64,000 bases of DNA from Polaribacter cellanae. Lineage in GTDB: Bacteria; Bacteroidota; Bacteroidia; Flavobacteriales; Flavobacteriaceae. Made by a program: the position numbers and the translations under genes. This document shows positions 17,191 to 25,878 of this stretch, piece by piece; positions within the stretch are counted from its first letter, which is position 1; every line of letters begins with the position of its first letter. Under the pieces are notes generated by a model, which saw only the letters and a list, made by a program, of their open reading frames with translations, was not told the DNA's origin and made no database searches. The stretch covers positions 2,408,001 to 2,472,000 of the forward strand of contig NZ_CP071869.1 in assembly GCF_017569185.1 (NCBI RefSeq), in the 5' to 3' direction.

Positions 17191-19068
17191 TTATCTTCCC
17201 ATGTAAACCAAAAGAACAGAAATATCACTTGGTGAAACTCCGCTAATTCTGCTTGCTTGCGAAATAGAAGTTGGTTGTATTTTAGTTAATTTTTCTCTTG
17301 CTTCATAAGAGAGAGATTTTACTTTGCTGTAATTAAAAGAAGAAGGAATTACTACATTTTCTAACCTATTTAATTTATCTGCATTGTTTTTTTCTTTCTC
17401 TATATAACCAGCATATTTTAAGTGAATTTCTGCTTGTTCTATAATTTCTTTATCGATATTATTTTCTTCTAAAAAGACCTTTACTTTTTCTATACTATAA
17501 AACTCAGAAAACTCTAATTGTGGTCTTGCCGCAATTTTATAAAGCTTCATCGATTGATTAATTAACGCTAAATTCTTTGCTTCTAAAATAGGATTTATCT
17601 CTGCTTCTTTTACACTTGTTTTTTGTAAAAAGTCAATTAACAAGTCGGTTTTTCTTTGTTTTTCTATTACACGATTTAAACGTTCTTTGGATGCCAAACC
17701 AAGTTCAAAACCTTTTGGAGTTAATCTTAAATCGGCATTATCTTGTCTAAGAAGTGTTCTATATTCCGCTCGAGAAGTAAACATTCTATAAGGTTCTTCT
17801 GTTCCTTTTGTAATTAAATCGTCTATTAAAACTCCAATATAAGCTTCGTTTCTTTTTAGAATAAAAGGTTCTTTTTCTTGCGTTTTTAAGGCCGCATTTA
17901 CACCCGCCATTAAACCTTGTGCAGCTGCTTCTTCGTAACCCGTTGTTCCATTTATTTGTCCTGCGAAAAATAAGTTTTCAATTAACTTTGTTTCCAAAGA
18001 ATGTTTTAATTGTGTTGGTTGAAAAAAGTCGTATTCAATTGCATAACCATATCTTAAAAACTTTACATTTTCGAAACCTTCAACAGAACGAATTGCTTTG
18101 TCTTGAATGTCTTCTGGAAGCGAAGTTGAAAATCCGTTTACATACATTTCGCAAGTTGTCCAACCTTCTGGTTCTACAAATATTTGATGTCTATCTTTTG
18201 TCGCAAAACGATCTATTTTATCTTCAATGGAAGGACAATATCTTGGTCCTGTAGATTGTATTCTACCGTTAAACATTGGAGATCGATCAAAGCCTTCTCG
18301 CAAAGAATCATGCACATTCAAATTGGTATAAGTTAACCAACAAGAACGTTGTTCTGTTAATGCTTTTGAAGTTGGTAAATAAGAAAATTTTTCTGTAATT
18401 TTATCTCCTGGTTGTTCAATCATTTTAGAATAATCTAACGATCTTCCATCGACTCTTGGAGGTGTTCCTGTTTTCATTCTACCAGCTTCGAAACCTTTTT
18501 TTAAAAGATCTTCTGTAATTCCTGTTGACGCTCCTTCTCCTGCTCTACCTCCTCCAAAACTTTTATCACCAATATGAATTAATCCGTTTAAAAAAGTTCC
18601 TGCAGTTATAATAACCGTCTTTGCTTTTATCTCTAAACCTAAAGCTGTTTTTACTCCAATAATTTTATTTTCATCAAGTAATAATCCGTTTACGGAATCT
18701 TGATAAAAGTCTAAATTTTCTGTTTGCTCTAACATAGTTCTCCAACATTCTGCAAATTGCATCCTGTCCGACTGTGCTCTTGGACTCCACATTGCAGGTC
18801 CTTTAGATTTGTTTAACATCTTAAACTGAATCGCAGTTTTATCTGTAACAATTCCACTATAACCACCTAAAGCATCTATCTCTCTAACGATTTGCCCTTT
18901 TGCAATTCCACCCATTGCAGGGTTGCAACTCATTTGCGCTATGTTTTGCAAATTCATTGTAATTAATAACGTATGTGCACCCATATTTGCACTTGCAGCT
19001 GCTGCTTCACTTCCTGCATGACCACCACCAACTACTATAACATCGTAAATTGTTGTAAATAAACTCAT
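17191..19068 (-). CDS. mnmG: tRNA uridine-5-carboxymethylaminomethyl modification enzyme subunit
   Basis: A 625-residue MnmG (GidA), normal length. With MnmE it installs the cmnm5 group on wobble U34 of certain tRNAs, using FAD. Seen: the FAD-binding start VVGGGHAGSEAAAASANMGA (about 12-31), the signature NPAMGGIAKGQIVREIDALGG with its active Cys before it (MSCNPAMGG), GGGRAGEGASTGI, FAGQINGTTGYEEAAAQGLMAG and the C-terminal helical domain (SISQASRISGVSPSDISVLLVYM). No mnmE lies in the window. A strong parS-like site sits 8 bases before its start. In many bacteria gidA lies beside the origin. Confidence 0.98.
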   Translation of the reverse strand: MSLFTTIYDVIVVGGGHAGSEAAAASANMGAHTLLITMNLQNIAQMSCNPAMGGIAKGQIVREIDALGGYSGIVTDKTAIQFKMLNKSKGPAMWSPRAQSDRMQFAECWRTMLEQTENLDFYQDSVNGLLLDENKIIGVKTALGLEIKAKTVIITAGTFLNGLIHIGDKSFGGGRAGEGASTGITEDLLKKGFEAGRMKTGTPPRVDGRSLDYSKMIEQPGDKITEKFSYLPTSKALTEQRSCWLTYTNLNVHDSLREGFDRSPMFNGRIQSTGPRYCPSIEDKIDRFATKDRHQIFVEPEGWTTCEMYVNGFSTSLPEDIQDKAIRSVEGFENVKFLRYGYAIEYDFFQPTQLKHSLETKLIENLFFAGQINGTTGYEEAAAQGLMAGVNAALKTQEKEPFILKRNEAYIGVLIDDLITKGTEEPYRMFTSRAEYRTLLRQDNADLRLTPKGFELGLASKERLNRVIEKQRKTDLLIDFLQKTSVKEAEINPILEAKNLALINQSMKLYKIAARPQLEFSEFYSIEKVKVFLEENNIDKEIIEQAEIHLKYAGYIEKEKNNADKLNRLENVVIPSSFNYSKVKSLSYEAREKLTKIQPTSISQASRISGVSPSDISVLLVYMGR

Positions 19069-19075
19069 ATATTAC

Positions 19076-19091
19076 TGTTCCACGTGAAACT
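19076..19091. promoter_or_regulatory. parS-like site TGTTCCACGTGAAACT
   Basis: Matches 15 of 16 positions of the ParB-binding site TGTTNCACGTGAAACA, counting N as a match. It lies between ybeY and mnmG, 8 bases before the mnmG start. The CACGTG core is intact. Confidence 0.6.
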
Positions 19092-19112
19092 ATAGTTTTA
19101 AATAACTGATTA

Positions 19113-19526
19113 TTAAATATTTAAAACAGATAAAGCAATATTTTCTTGCTTTCTCATCTCTTTTTTATCGGTTTCTGTTTTGTCTTTAAAACCGACGTAA
19201 TGTAAAATACCATGAATCATTACTCTGTGTAATTCTTCTTCAAAAGAAACCTTAAAATCGTTTGCATTATCTGCTACTCTTTCTACAGAAATATAAATAT
19301 CTCCATTAATTAATTTACCTAAAGAATTATCGAAACTTATAATATCCGTTAACGTATCGTGCTGTAAAAATTCGACATTTAATTTATGTAAATAAGTGTC
19401 ATCACAAAAAATATAATTGATTTCTCCAACTTCACAATTGTGTTTTTTAATCGTATTTTCTATCCAAATTTCTAAAGATTTTTCGTTAACGATTTCAAAA
19501 TCCGTTTCGTAATTAAAGGTTATCAT
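19113..19526 (-). CDS. ybeY: rRNA maturation RNase / metalloprotease-fold protein
   Basis: A 137-residue YbeY, a zinc-dependent endoribonuclease of 16S rRNA 3'-end processing and ribosome quality control. Recognised by the middle block NVEFLQHDTLTDIISFDNS and the metal motif MIHGILHYVGFKDKTETD (about 105-122). The third ligand position, His in E. coli, falls in a KDKTE segment here, as in other Bacteroidota. Its start overlaps the stop of the DUF4175 gene by four bases, so translation is coupled. Followed by mnmG on the same strand. Confidence 0.94.
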   Translation of the reverse strand: MITFNYETDFEIVNEKSLEIWIENTIKKHNCEVGEINYIFCDDTYLHKLNVEFLQHDTLTDIISFDNSLGKLINGDIYISVERVADNANDFKVSFEEELHRVMIHGILHYVGFKDKTETDKKEMRKQENIALSVLNI

Positions 19527-22500
19527 TTTTCTTTTTTCTGAGGTTCAGAAAAATATTCTCGAACCTTTATTTTGTAATTTTCCTGCAAAGGTAAGGATTG
19601 TCTATTTAATATTTCTATTTGATTGTAAAACTGCTTTTTAAATTGCAATGCTTTTGCTTTATTTCTTTTCGTTTCTTTAAAATTAGTAGTAGATTTTCGT
19701 TTTTTATCTTCTCCTTGCTCTAAAGCAGCTGTATCTAATTTTAATAATTCGTAATTTAAACGTTGCATGTTTTGAATCGTTCCTGCATTAAAACCTTTTT
19801 CCAAAATTTCGTTTTCTAACTGCTCCATGGTTTTTAATGCTTTTTTTGCATTGGTATTTCCATTAGGATTTCCGTTTTCGCTTTCTTTTATAGCATTTTG
19901 AAGTTCTTGTCTTAATTTAGATTGTTCTTTGTAAATCTCATACAATTCACCATCTAAATCGTCATTTTCTCTATTACCTTCTCCTCCAACTTTTCCATTT
20001 TCACCAGATTTGCCATCTTTTCCTTTTCCATTCTTACCTGACTTACCAGAATCGCCAGGTTTCCCATTTTCTCCTGGCTTATTTCCGTCTTTTCCTCCTT
20101 TTTGGCCTTCGCCAGGTTTTTGACCAGATTTCTTTCCTTCTTTTTTCATTCCCTCTTTCATCTTCTCCGATAATTCGCCTTGTTTTTTAATAATGTCTGG
20201 CAAACTAAAACCTCCTTGGTTTCCTTTTTTTCCTTTGCCCATTTTCATAGACATCGAATTTTTCATACTATTTAAAATGTTACTTAAATAGTCTGCAAGA
20301 TTGTTTGTGGACGTTATTACATAACGTTGATTTGAGATTCCATTATTGAATCTGTTCTCAGAAAAATTTTCTAAAGATTGTTCTAAATTGTAATGTGCAG
20401 TAGATAAATCGTCTTGAATTTTTGTGGATATTTTTGGTAAACGCATAGAAAGCACATACAAACTATCGTCTATATGTTCGAAATAAGTTCTAATATCGTT
20501 TTGCTTTTTTAGGTCTTTTCCATAATCTGGATGTCCTGTAGAAATCTCATTAAATTTATTCATTAAATTTTCTTGTTGAAAAGAAAACGTGACCAAATTT
20601 TCTAAAATTTTACGCAAATCGTCCATATTTTCTTCAATGGATTCTCCTTCCATTGCTTCCATCGCCTTTTGCATTTTGGCGCTCATTTCTTTCATCTTTT
20701 TAGATGATTTTTTTTGACTTTTCTTTGCTCCGCTTTTATCTTGCTTTTTTAAACTTTCTTCCGATTTTTTTAATTCTTCGTCAATTACCTCTTTTTCATC
20801 TTCTACATCTGGCAATTCCATTGGCTCTTTTAACTTTTCGTTATCCTTTGCCAATTCTTCTAATTCCTTTTTTAATTCTTTAAATTCTTCGTTTATTTTT
20901 TCTTGCTCTGCTAAAGTTGCATCTTCTTTTTTCTCTAAATCGGCTTGCTTTTTTGCTAATGCTTCCAACTTATTGGCAATTTGCATTGTTTTTTGTTCCA
21001 CGTAAAAACGTTTCGTTAACTCTAACATGCGCTCTAAACTTCTTCTTTGTTGTTTGTTTTGTTGTGCTAATTCTTTGGCTTTTTTCACTAAATCTTCCTT
21101 GTTTAGTTTATCTGCCATTTTTTTAATTTCGTCTAACAACTTCTGTTGCTTATCTAACTTTTTAAGCTCGTCAATTCGCATTTTAAGCTCTTCTTTTTTT
21201 TCTTGGAGATTCTCATTCTCTTCCTTTTTTTCGTCTAAATTTTCTTGCAACTCATCCGTTTGACGTTGCATCATTTTTTTATAATTCTCTTGACGTTTTA
21301 TAAAATTTTCAACTTTCTTCTTATCATTCCAACTTAACTTTTTTTTGTTTTGTAAATCTTCCTGAATTTTAGTCAACTCTTTCTCTTGCTTTTCTTGTTT
21401 TTGAATGGATTTTTCTAAACTATTAATTGTATTGCGTTGTTCTTGCAATAATTCTTCATCGATTTCTTGCGTAGTTTTTTGTCGATAATTAAAAACTTTA
21501 CTCTTCGCTTTTTTATTTCCATTTACGGCATCATTATCAAAAACCTGAAAAAACAGTTCGTAATTAATTCCCTGTTTTAAATTCAAGCCATCAGGAAATT
21601 GATAGAAAAATGTTTGAATGTTTGATCTCGTAATTTGTAAATCGAACGTCTGTTGGTTTTGTGGATTATTTACATCATAATAAACAACCTGCAATTTGTT
21701 TAACCCATAATCGTCGGAAATTTGACCCGCAAATTCTGCTGTTCCACGTGAAATACTATCGATATTTGTTTGTACAGAAATCTCTGGAACTTCATCTTTA
21801 ATAATACCGACAGAAAATTGCAAATTTTCATAATCGCGAAGATTTCTGTTGGAAGATGTTATTTGATAATTAAGCGAATTTCTAATATATTTCGAAAACT
21901 CAAAATTAGAATTCGTACCGTTTTTGAATAATGTTCTTTTTTTATTGTTGATAAACGCCACAGAATCGGTTTGAGAAGCTTGCACTTTCCACGTAATTCT
22001 GGTGCCTTCTGGAACAATTATATTTCCTGTATTTTGGATGGTTTCATTTCGCTTACCAACATATCTTGGGTAACTCAATTGCAAAGAAATATTGTTGATT
22101 GTTGGTGTGTTTATCACCTCAATTTTATAGTCTTGCGACTGCACTCCATTTGCTTCAACAAAGAAATTTACGGGTTTTTGAACATCCGAAAATGTGTAAG
22201 AAAAAGTTCCATTCCCATTATTTTGAAGGAAATATTGTTGATTATCGTAGATTATTTTTGCTTCGGAAGGCAACACAGTTCCAATTGTATTTACAATAAT
22301 TGTAATTGGTTTTCCCTGAATAACTTGCAATTTTTTATTTTGTAAAGAAAAAGAAAATGGCGCTGGCGGATTGTAAGCTGTTCTATGGTTTACAACACGA
22401 TTTAAACTTTGTGTAAAAACCCCATTATTACCTGATATTAAAGTAATTAACCAAATTAAAACAGGCACAATTGCGTATTTTAAATACTTGGTATTTTTCT

Positions 22501-22945
22501 TAAAATCAACAGCTTTTACAAACGGAATGGGTTGTAACTTTTCCGATTTTTGGTTGATACTCGCCAATAACAAATCCGATTGTTTAGAATTTTGTTTCAG
22601 CTGTAAAACATTTAATAATTTGTCTTTAACTTCTGGAAAATGTGCTCCAATTATTTTTGAAGATTCTTCCAAAGAAATTCCTCTTCTTAACCCTAACAAT
22701 TTAAAAATAGGAATCGCGATAAATCTTATTAGTAGAAAAACTTCAACAATTATAAAAACCCAAAATAATAGGGTTCTTGCAGTGGGTTTCAACCATAAAA
22801 AATATTCTATAAAAAGGGTAAAAATTAGGTATAAGAATCCTAAAGAAAGGAATAAAATGGTTCCTTTTATCAGTTCATTTACGTAGAATTTTCTCGTAAA
22901 TCGATGTAGTTTTTGTTCTATAATTTTAAATCCGCTCATAATCAA
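19523..22945 (-). CDS. DUF4175 family membrane-anchored coiled-coil protein
   Basis: An 1140-residue protein. Three N-terminal membrane helices (about 28-48, 58-80 and 155-172) are followed by a beta-rich region (about 190-490), then a long Lys/Glu/Gln coiled coil (about 500-760), a mid helical domain and a Gly/Lys-rich low-complexity segment (about 920-1010, GKKGNQGG to GKSGENGKVGG). It matches the DUF4175 family of Bacteroidota, whose function is not known; a scaffold at the inner membrane is an inference. The Met at residue 3 is an alternative start. It heads the operon DUF4175-ybeY-mnmG-methyltransferase. Confidence 0.85.
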   Translation of the reverse strand: MIMSGFKIIEQKLHRFTRKFYVNELIKGTILFLSLGFLYLIFTLFIEYFLWLKPTARTLLFWVFIIVEVFLLIRFIAIPIFKLLGLRRGISLEESSKIIGAHFPEVKDKLLNVLQLKQNSKQSDLLLASINQKSEKLQPIPFVKAVDFKKNTKYLKYAIVPVLIWLITLISGNNGVFTQSLNRVVNHRTAYNPPAPFSFSLQNKKLQVIQGKPITIIVNTIGTVLPSEAKIIYDNQQYFLQNNGNGTFSYTFSDVQKPVNFFVEANGVQSQDYKIEVINTPTINNISLQLSYPRYVGKRNETIQNTGNIIVPEGTRITWKVQASQTDSVAFINNKKRTLFKNGTNSNFEFSKYIRNSLNYQITSSNRNLRDYENLQFSVGIIKDEVPEISVQTNIDSISRGTAEFAGQISDDYGLNKLQVVYYDVNNPQNQQTFDLQITRSNIQTFFYQFPDGLNLKQGINYELFFQVFDNDAVNGNKKAKSKVFNYRQKTTQEIDEELLQEQRNTINSLEKSIQKQEKQEKELTKIQEDLQNKKKLSWNDKKKVENFIKRQENYKKMMQRQTDELQENLDEKKEENENLQEKKEELKMRIDELKKLDKQQKLLDEIKKMADKLNKEDLVKKAKELAQQNKQQRRSLERMLELTKRFYVEQKTMQIANKLEALAKKQADLEKKEDATLAEQEKINEEFKELKKELEELAKDNEKLKEPMELPDVEDEKEVIDEELKKSEESLKKQDKSGAKKSQKKSSKKMKEMSAKMQKAMEAMEGESIEENMDDLRKILENLVTFSFQQENLMNKFNEISTGHPDYGKDLKKQNDIRTYFEHIDDSLYVLSMRLPKISTKIQDDLSTAHYNLEQSLENFSENRFNNGISNQRYVITSTNNLADYLSNILNSMKNSMSMKMGKGKKGNQGGFSLPDIIKKQGELSEKMKEGMKKEGKKSGQKPGEGQKGGKDGNKPGENGKPGDSGKSGKNGKGKDGKSGENGKVGGEGNRENDDLDGELYEIYKEQSKLRQELQNAIKESENGNPNGNTNAKKALKTMEQLENEILEKGFNAGTIQNMQRLNYELLKLDTAALEQGEDKKRKSTTNFKETKRNKAKALQFKKQFYNQIEILNRQSLPLQENYKIKVREYFSEPQKKEK
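21740..21755. promoter_or_regulatory. parS-like site TGTTCCACGTGAAATA inside the DUF4175 gene
   Basis: Matches 15 of 16 positions of TGTTNCACGTGAAACA, with the CACGTG core intact, although it lies within coding sequence. parS sites within genes near the origin are common. A half-match, TGTTCCACGTAAAAAC, occurs at 20994. Confidence 0.5.
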
Positions 22946-22958
22946 CTAATAAAAATAC

Positions 22959-22966
22959 TATTTTTG
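22959..22966 (+). promoter_or_regulatory. -7 promoter motif TATTTTTG
   Basis: Fits TAnnTTTG, 84 bases before the gene at 23051. No -33 TTG at ideal spacing. Confidence 0.35.
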
Positions 22967-23050
22967 CACGAAATTGAAACGAAATATTTGTTAAATGAAT
23001 TTGTAAGCATTTTAAAATGATTTCTACTAACAAAAAATAAACTAAAAAAA

Positions 23051-23884
23051 ATGAAAAAATTAACTTCACTATTACTATTACTTTTAACAACATCCCTTTT
23101 TGCACAAAGTCCTTGGACTAAGAAAAAAGGAGATTTATTTGTAAATTTTTCTTACACCACAATTCCTAATTATAACAAACTTTTTGGAGACCCAGATAAC
23201 ACCGAAAGAAATATTACGGATAGAACCTTCCAAATTTATGGAGAATATGGGTTTACAAATAAGACTTCCTTAATTTTTAGTGTTCCTTTAAAATCTATTA
23301 AAGTAGGAGATTTTGTTGCCAATAAAAATTTAATTTCTCCTTTAACAAATAATGGAACTAAAACCTCTTTCGGAAACATTCAATTGGGTTTAAAACATCA
23401 ATTTTATAATAATGGTTGGGTTTTAGCAGGTCAATTATTATCTGAAATAAATACAAGTTCTTACGACAAAGCAACAGGAATTAGAACAGGTTACGATGCT
23501 TTTACTTTTACCCCTCAATTGTTAGCTGGTAAAAGTTTTGGAAAAACATTTTTACAAACACATATTGGTGCAGATTTAAGAACGAACGATTACAGTTCTA
23601 ACTTTAAAATTGGAGGAGAATTTGGAGGAAAAATTACTAAAAATATTTGGTTAATTGGGTATGTAGATGTTGTAAAATCATTTAAAAATGGAGAGGTAAA
23701 TATACCTATAAACAACTCATTAACAGGTTTATATGTAAACGACCAAGAATATGGTGCTTATGGTTTAAAAGGAATTTTACAATTGTGCGATTTAGGAATT
23801 ACTGCTAGTTTTGGTAACGCTTTCTTTGGTAATAATGTGCCTAAAAAAACTGCTTTTTCCATTGGTATTTTTAATACTTTTTAG
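23051..23884 (+). CDS. Putative outer-membrane beta-barrel protein
   Basis: A 277-residue protein with a clear signal peptide (MKKLTSLLLLLLTTSLFAQ). The mature part is all beta: repeated amphipathic strands with aromatic ends (FVNFSYTTIPNY, FQIYGEYGFTNKTSLIFSVPL, NIQLGLKHQFYNNGWVLAGQL), and the C-terminus ends in FNTF, a barrel-insertion end. It resembles small 'transporter' barrels of marine Bacteroidota. Substrate is unknown. It is a single gene with a terminator hairpin after it and a -7 box ahead. Confidence 0.65.
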   Translation: MKKLTSLLLLLLTTSLFAQSPWTKKKGDLFVNFSYTTIPNYNKLFGDPDNTERNITDRTFQIYGEYGFTNKTSLIFSVPLKSIKVGDFVANKNLISPLTNNGTKTSFGNIQLGLKHQFYNNGWVLAGQLLSEINTSSYDKATGIRTGYDAFTFTPQLLAGKSFGKTFLQTHIGADLRTNDYSSNFKIGGEFGGKITKNIWLIGYVDVVKSFKNGEVNIPINNSLTGLYVNDQEYGAYGLKGILQLCDLGITASFGNAFFGNNVPKKTAFSIGIFNTF

Positions 23885-23905
23885 GTTAGTTATTTCTTAA
23901 ATAAT

Positions 23906-24044
23906 GCCACAAATTCACAAATGTATTTCAGACCTCACAAGTTTAAAAAACCTCGTGAGGTCTTTTTTATACTATAAACCTATGTTTTCTATAAATTTAC
24001 GTACTCATTTTATTTTTAAGAGTATTAATTTGTGAATTCGTGGC
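23906..24044. repeat. Interrupted inverted repeat GCCACAAATTCACAAAT
   Basis: Arms at 23906-23922 and 24028-24044 are complementary over 17 bases with one mismatch, enclosing a terminator-like hairpin. The arm phrase 'tttgtgaattcgtggc' recurs in eroded form at about 30765, 31776 and 48972, so this may be a mobile-like dispersed unit. Confidence 0.55.
23931..23968 (+). terminator. Rho-independent terminator hairpin
   Basis: GACCTCACAAG (23931-23941) pairs with CTCGTGAGGTC (23952-23962), with one mismatch, and is followed by six T residues. It ends the upstream barrel gene. Confidence 0.8.
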
Positions 24045-24063
24045 AAATTTTTTCATTAAAAAC

Positions 24064-24071
24064 TATCTTTG
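24064..24071 (+). promoter_or_regulatory. -7 promoter motif TATCTTTG for gltX
   Basis: Identical to the boxes in front of both TatA-like genes; 107 bases before the chosen gltX start. Confidence 0.4.
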
Positions 24072-24178
24072 CACAACGAAAAAAGCACCTTAAACTTTCT
24101 TTAAGGTTCATTAAAAATAAATTTCTTGTGATTTATGCTGAACTTGTTTCAGTAAAACAGGAATATAAAAACAAAAAA

Positions 24179-25705
24179 ATGGAATCTAATGTTCGTGTTC
24201 GTTTTGCCCCAAGTCCAACAGGACCATTACATATTGGTGGCGTAAGAACAGCTTTATACAATTATTTATTCGCCAAAAAACACAATGGAACTTTTGTGTT
24301 AAGAATCGAAGACACAGACCAAACTCGTTATGTTGCCAATGCAGAACAATATATTATAGACTCTTTAAAATGGTGTAATATTCCTTTTGATGAAGGTTCA
24401 GGAAAGAACGAAAAATTTGGTCCATACAAACAGTCGGAACGTAAAGAAATTTACAAAAAATACGTAGATATTCTTATTGAAAAAGGCTGGGCTTATTATG
24501 CTTTTGATACTGTTGAAGCTTTAGATACAGAAAGAAAAGCTCACGAATCTGAAGGAAAAACATTTATTTACAATTGGCACAATCGCGAAAAAGGACGTTT
24601 GGTAAATTCTTTAGTTTTAACTAATGAAGAAACACAAAACCGAATTAATAATAACGATAAATATGTAGTTCGTTTTAAATCTCCACAAGACGAAACTTTA
24701 ATAATGAATGACGAAATTCGTGGAGAAATTAAAATAGATACCAATGTTTTAGACGATAAAATTTTGTTTAAAAGTGATGGTATGCCAACTTATCATTTAG
24801 CAAATATTGTTGATGACCATTTAATGGAAATTAGTCACGTAATTCGTGGTGAAGAATGGTTACCATCCATGGCTTTACACGTTTTATTATACAAAGCATT
24901 TGGTTGGAAAACTCCAAAATTTGCACATTTGCCATTAATTTTAAAACCAACTGGAAAAGGAAAATTAAGCAAAAGAGATGGCGATAAATTAGGTTTCCCA
25001 GTATTTCCTTTAGCCTACACAAATGAAGAAACTGGAGACGTTTCTCGTGGTTATAAAGAAGATGGTTATTTTGCAGATGCTTTTATAAATATGTTGGCTT
25101 TTTTAGGCTGGAATCCTGGAACAGAACAGGAATTATTTTCTTTAGAAGATTTAGCACAAGAGTTTGATTTAAAACGTGTTAGTAAATCTGGTGCCAAATT
25201 TAATCCCGATAAAACGAAGTGGTTTCAGCAACAATATATGCAAACAAAATCTGATGCATTATTAACAGATTTGTACTTGCCTATTTTAGAAGAAAAAGGA
25301 ATTAAAACGGATAAAAATTATACTCAAAAAGTAGTTTCTTTAATTAAAGAAAGAGCCGTTTTCGTATCAGATTTTTGGGATTTATCTTCTTTCTTTTTTG
25401 AAGCTCCAACAGAATATGATGCAAAAGCTTCAAAAAAGAATTGGAAAGAAGGAACTGCAGAATTAATGCAAGAATTGATTTCAGAAATTGAAAAAATCCA
25501 AGACTTTTCATCAGAAAACACAGAAAAAGAAATTAAAGAGTGGATTGCCAATAAAGAAATTGGTTTTGGTAAAGTAATGCAACCACTACGTTTATCTTTG
25601 GTTGGTAAATTAGCTGGACCTCATTTATTTGATATTATGGAAATGATTGGAAAAGAAGAAACAATTTTGAGAATTGAAAACGCAATTTTAAAAATTAGTA
25701 TTTAA
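24179..25705 (+). CDS. gltX: Glutamyl-tRNA synthetase
   Basis: A 508-residue class I aminoacyl-tRNA synthetase that charges tRNA-Glu. The start is placed at the Met of MESNVRVRFAPSPTGPLHIGG; the open frame continues 49 codons further upstream, but those are not family sequence and overlap the promoter region. The HIGH-like motif is HIGG (about residue 18), and the KMSKS-like motif is KLSKRDGDKLGFPVFPL (near 262). The insertion between them and the C-terminal anticodon-binding helices are of normal length for bacterial GltX. Followed by a terminator. Confidence 0.97.
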   Translation: MESNVRVRFAPSPTGPLHIGGVRTALYNYLFAKKHNGTFVLRIEDTDQTRYVANAEQYIIDSLKWCNIPFDEGSGKNEKFGPYKQSERKEIYKKYVDILIEKGWAYYAFDTVEALDTERKAHESEGKTFIYNWHNREKGRLVNSLVLTNEETQNRINNNDKYVVRFKSPQDETLIMNDEIRGEIKIDTNVLDDKILFKSDGMPTYHLANIVDDHLMEISHVIRGEEWLPSMALHVLLYKAFGWKTPKFAHLPLILKPTGKGKLSKRDGDKLGFPVFPLAYTNEETGDVSRGYKEDGYFADAFINMLAFLGWNPGTEQELFSLEDLAQEFDLKRVSKSGAKFNPDKTKWFQQQYMQTKSDALLTDLYLPILEEKGIKTDKNYTQKVVSLIKERAVFVSDFWDLSSFFFEAPTEYDAKASKKNWKEGTAELMQELISEIEKIQDFSSENTEKEIKEWIANKEIGFGKVMQPLRLSLVGKLAGPHLFDIMEMIGKEETILRIENAILKISI

Positions 25706-25745
25706 CTTACAAATTTATTTTCTACCAAAAATAAAAGTTTAATGC

Positions 25746-25773
25746 CTCTCATTTATTTGAGAGTTTTTTTTTT
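25746..25773 (+). terminator. Rho-independent terminator of gltX
   Basis: CTCTCA (25746-25751) pairs with TGAGAG (25758-25763), followed by ten T residues, 41 bases after the gltX stop. Confidence 0.8.
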
Positions 25774-25878
25774 ATAAAAAAATTGTAACTTTTTAGAAGA
25801 TTTGTATACTAATAAGTTAGTATATAATTTCTGTATATTTACAAAAAAACCAATATTAACTTCTAAAAAAACTAAACT

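Noticed and set aside
24032..24178. N-terminal extension of gltX
   Set aside because: The added 49 codons are not family sequence and overlap the likely promoter; MESNVRVRFAPSPTG is the standard start.
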